Assembly: GCA_003564185.1 (NCBI GenBank)
Contig: PXFS01000155.1
Location: forward strand, 1 to 45,042
DNA length: 45,042 bases
From: Flavobacteriaceae bacterium
GTDB taxonomy: Bacteria; Bacteroidota; Bacteroidia; Flavobacteriales; Flavobacteriaceae
Direction of reading: 5' to 3'
Positions 45,041 through 45,042 of this stretch are shown here, one piece after another. The position numbers and the translations under genes are program-made. Each line of letters begins with the position of its first letter. The first letter of the stretch is position 1. Under the pieces are notes generated by a model. It was not told the origin of the DNA, made no database searches, and saw only the letters and a list, made by a program, of their open reading frames with translations.

Positions 45041-45042
45041 CA

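Noticed and set aside
1-45042. CRISPR array, prophage, integron or secretion cluster
   Set aside because: No regularly spaced repeats, phage structural genes, integrase or cluster of secretion components was found on either strand.

Overview
This window is chromosomal DNA from a low-GC member of the Bacteroidota, most likely an aerobic, possibly marine, flavobacterium-like or cytophaga-like organism. Several things point there. Promoter-like sites have the Bacteroidota form (TTG or TTTG, about 19 bases, then TAnnTTTG). The TamB gene is paired with a TamL lipoprotein-type beta-barrel protein. Succinate dehydrogenase has a single-subunit cytochrome b558, a class II HMG-CoA reductase is present, and recognisable Shine-Dalgarno sites are scarce. 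Placement below phylum is inference.

Layout, left to right. The first 227 bases hold mobile-element debris and the end of a metG-mscS operon on the minus strand. Next come sdhCAB (minus, with a good promoter and terminator), a plus-strand aminopeptidase P, and a minus-strand M16 peptidase pair with one catalytic and one non-catalytic subunit. A plus-strand trio follows: an isoaspartyl-peptidase lipoprotein and two unrecognised envelope proteins. A long minus-strand block carries tamB-tamL and a thioredoxin-fold DUF255 protein. sodA is transcribed divergently from tamB. After a 628-base gap without genes come a DUF3108 protein and the tyrosine-catabolism pair hmgA-hppD. The tight plus-strand operon rpiB, CDF transporter, elaA converges on two tandem TPR histidine-kinase-like genes and plsC (all minus). 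Then follow trpS, a CBS-domain protein, a two-part YeeE/YedE sulfur transporter, hemH, a MATE exporter, 900 bases of transposon wreckage, yebC, mvaA and a gene running off the right edge.

Most genes are housekeeping: respiration, envelope biogenesis, translation, haem and isoprenoid synthesis, amino-acid catabolism. I found no complete mobile element, CRISPR array, phage, tRNA or rRNA, and no convincing new multi-gene defence or biosynthetic system.

The most interesting signals are three. (1) The second TPR-kinase gene has a single in-frame TAA at codon 32, and its kinase core has lost the phospho-acceptor His and all ATP-binding motifs, next to an intact paralogue. (2) An IS4-family transposase relic lies between the MATE gene and yebC. 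(3) A family of about 25-45 base repeats recurs in three gene-free regions, including a 35-base perfect match between positions 188-222 and 42241-42275 in inverted orientation.

Several start codons were moved inward from the longest open frame on the basis of family N-termini or promoter position (sdhA, pepP, hppD, plsC, trpS, the CBS gene, the second YeeE gene).
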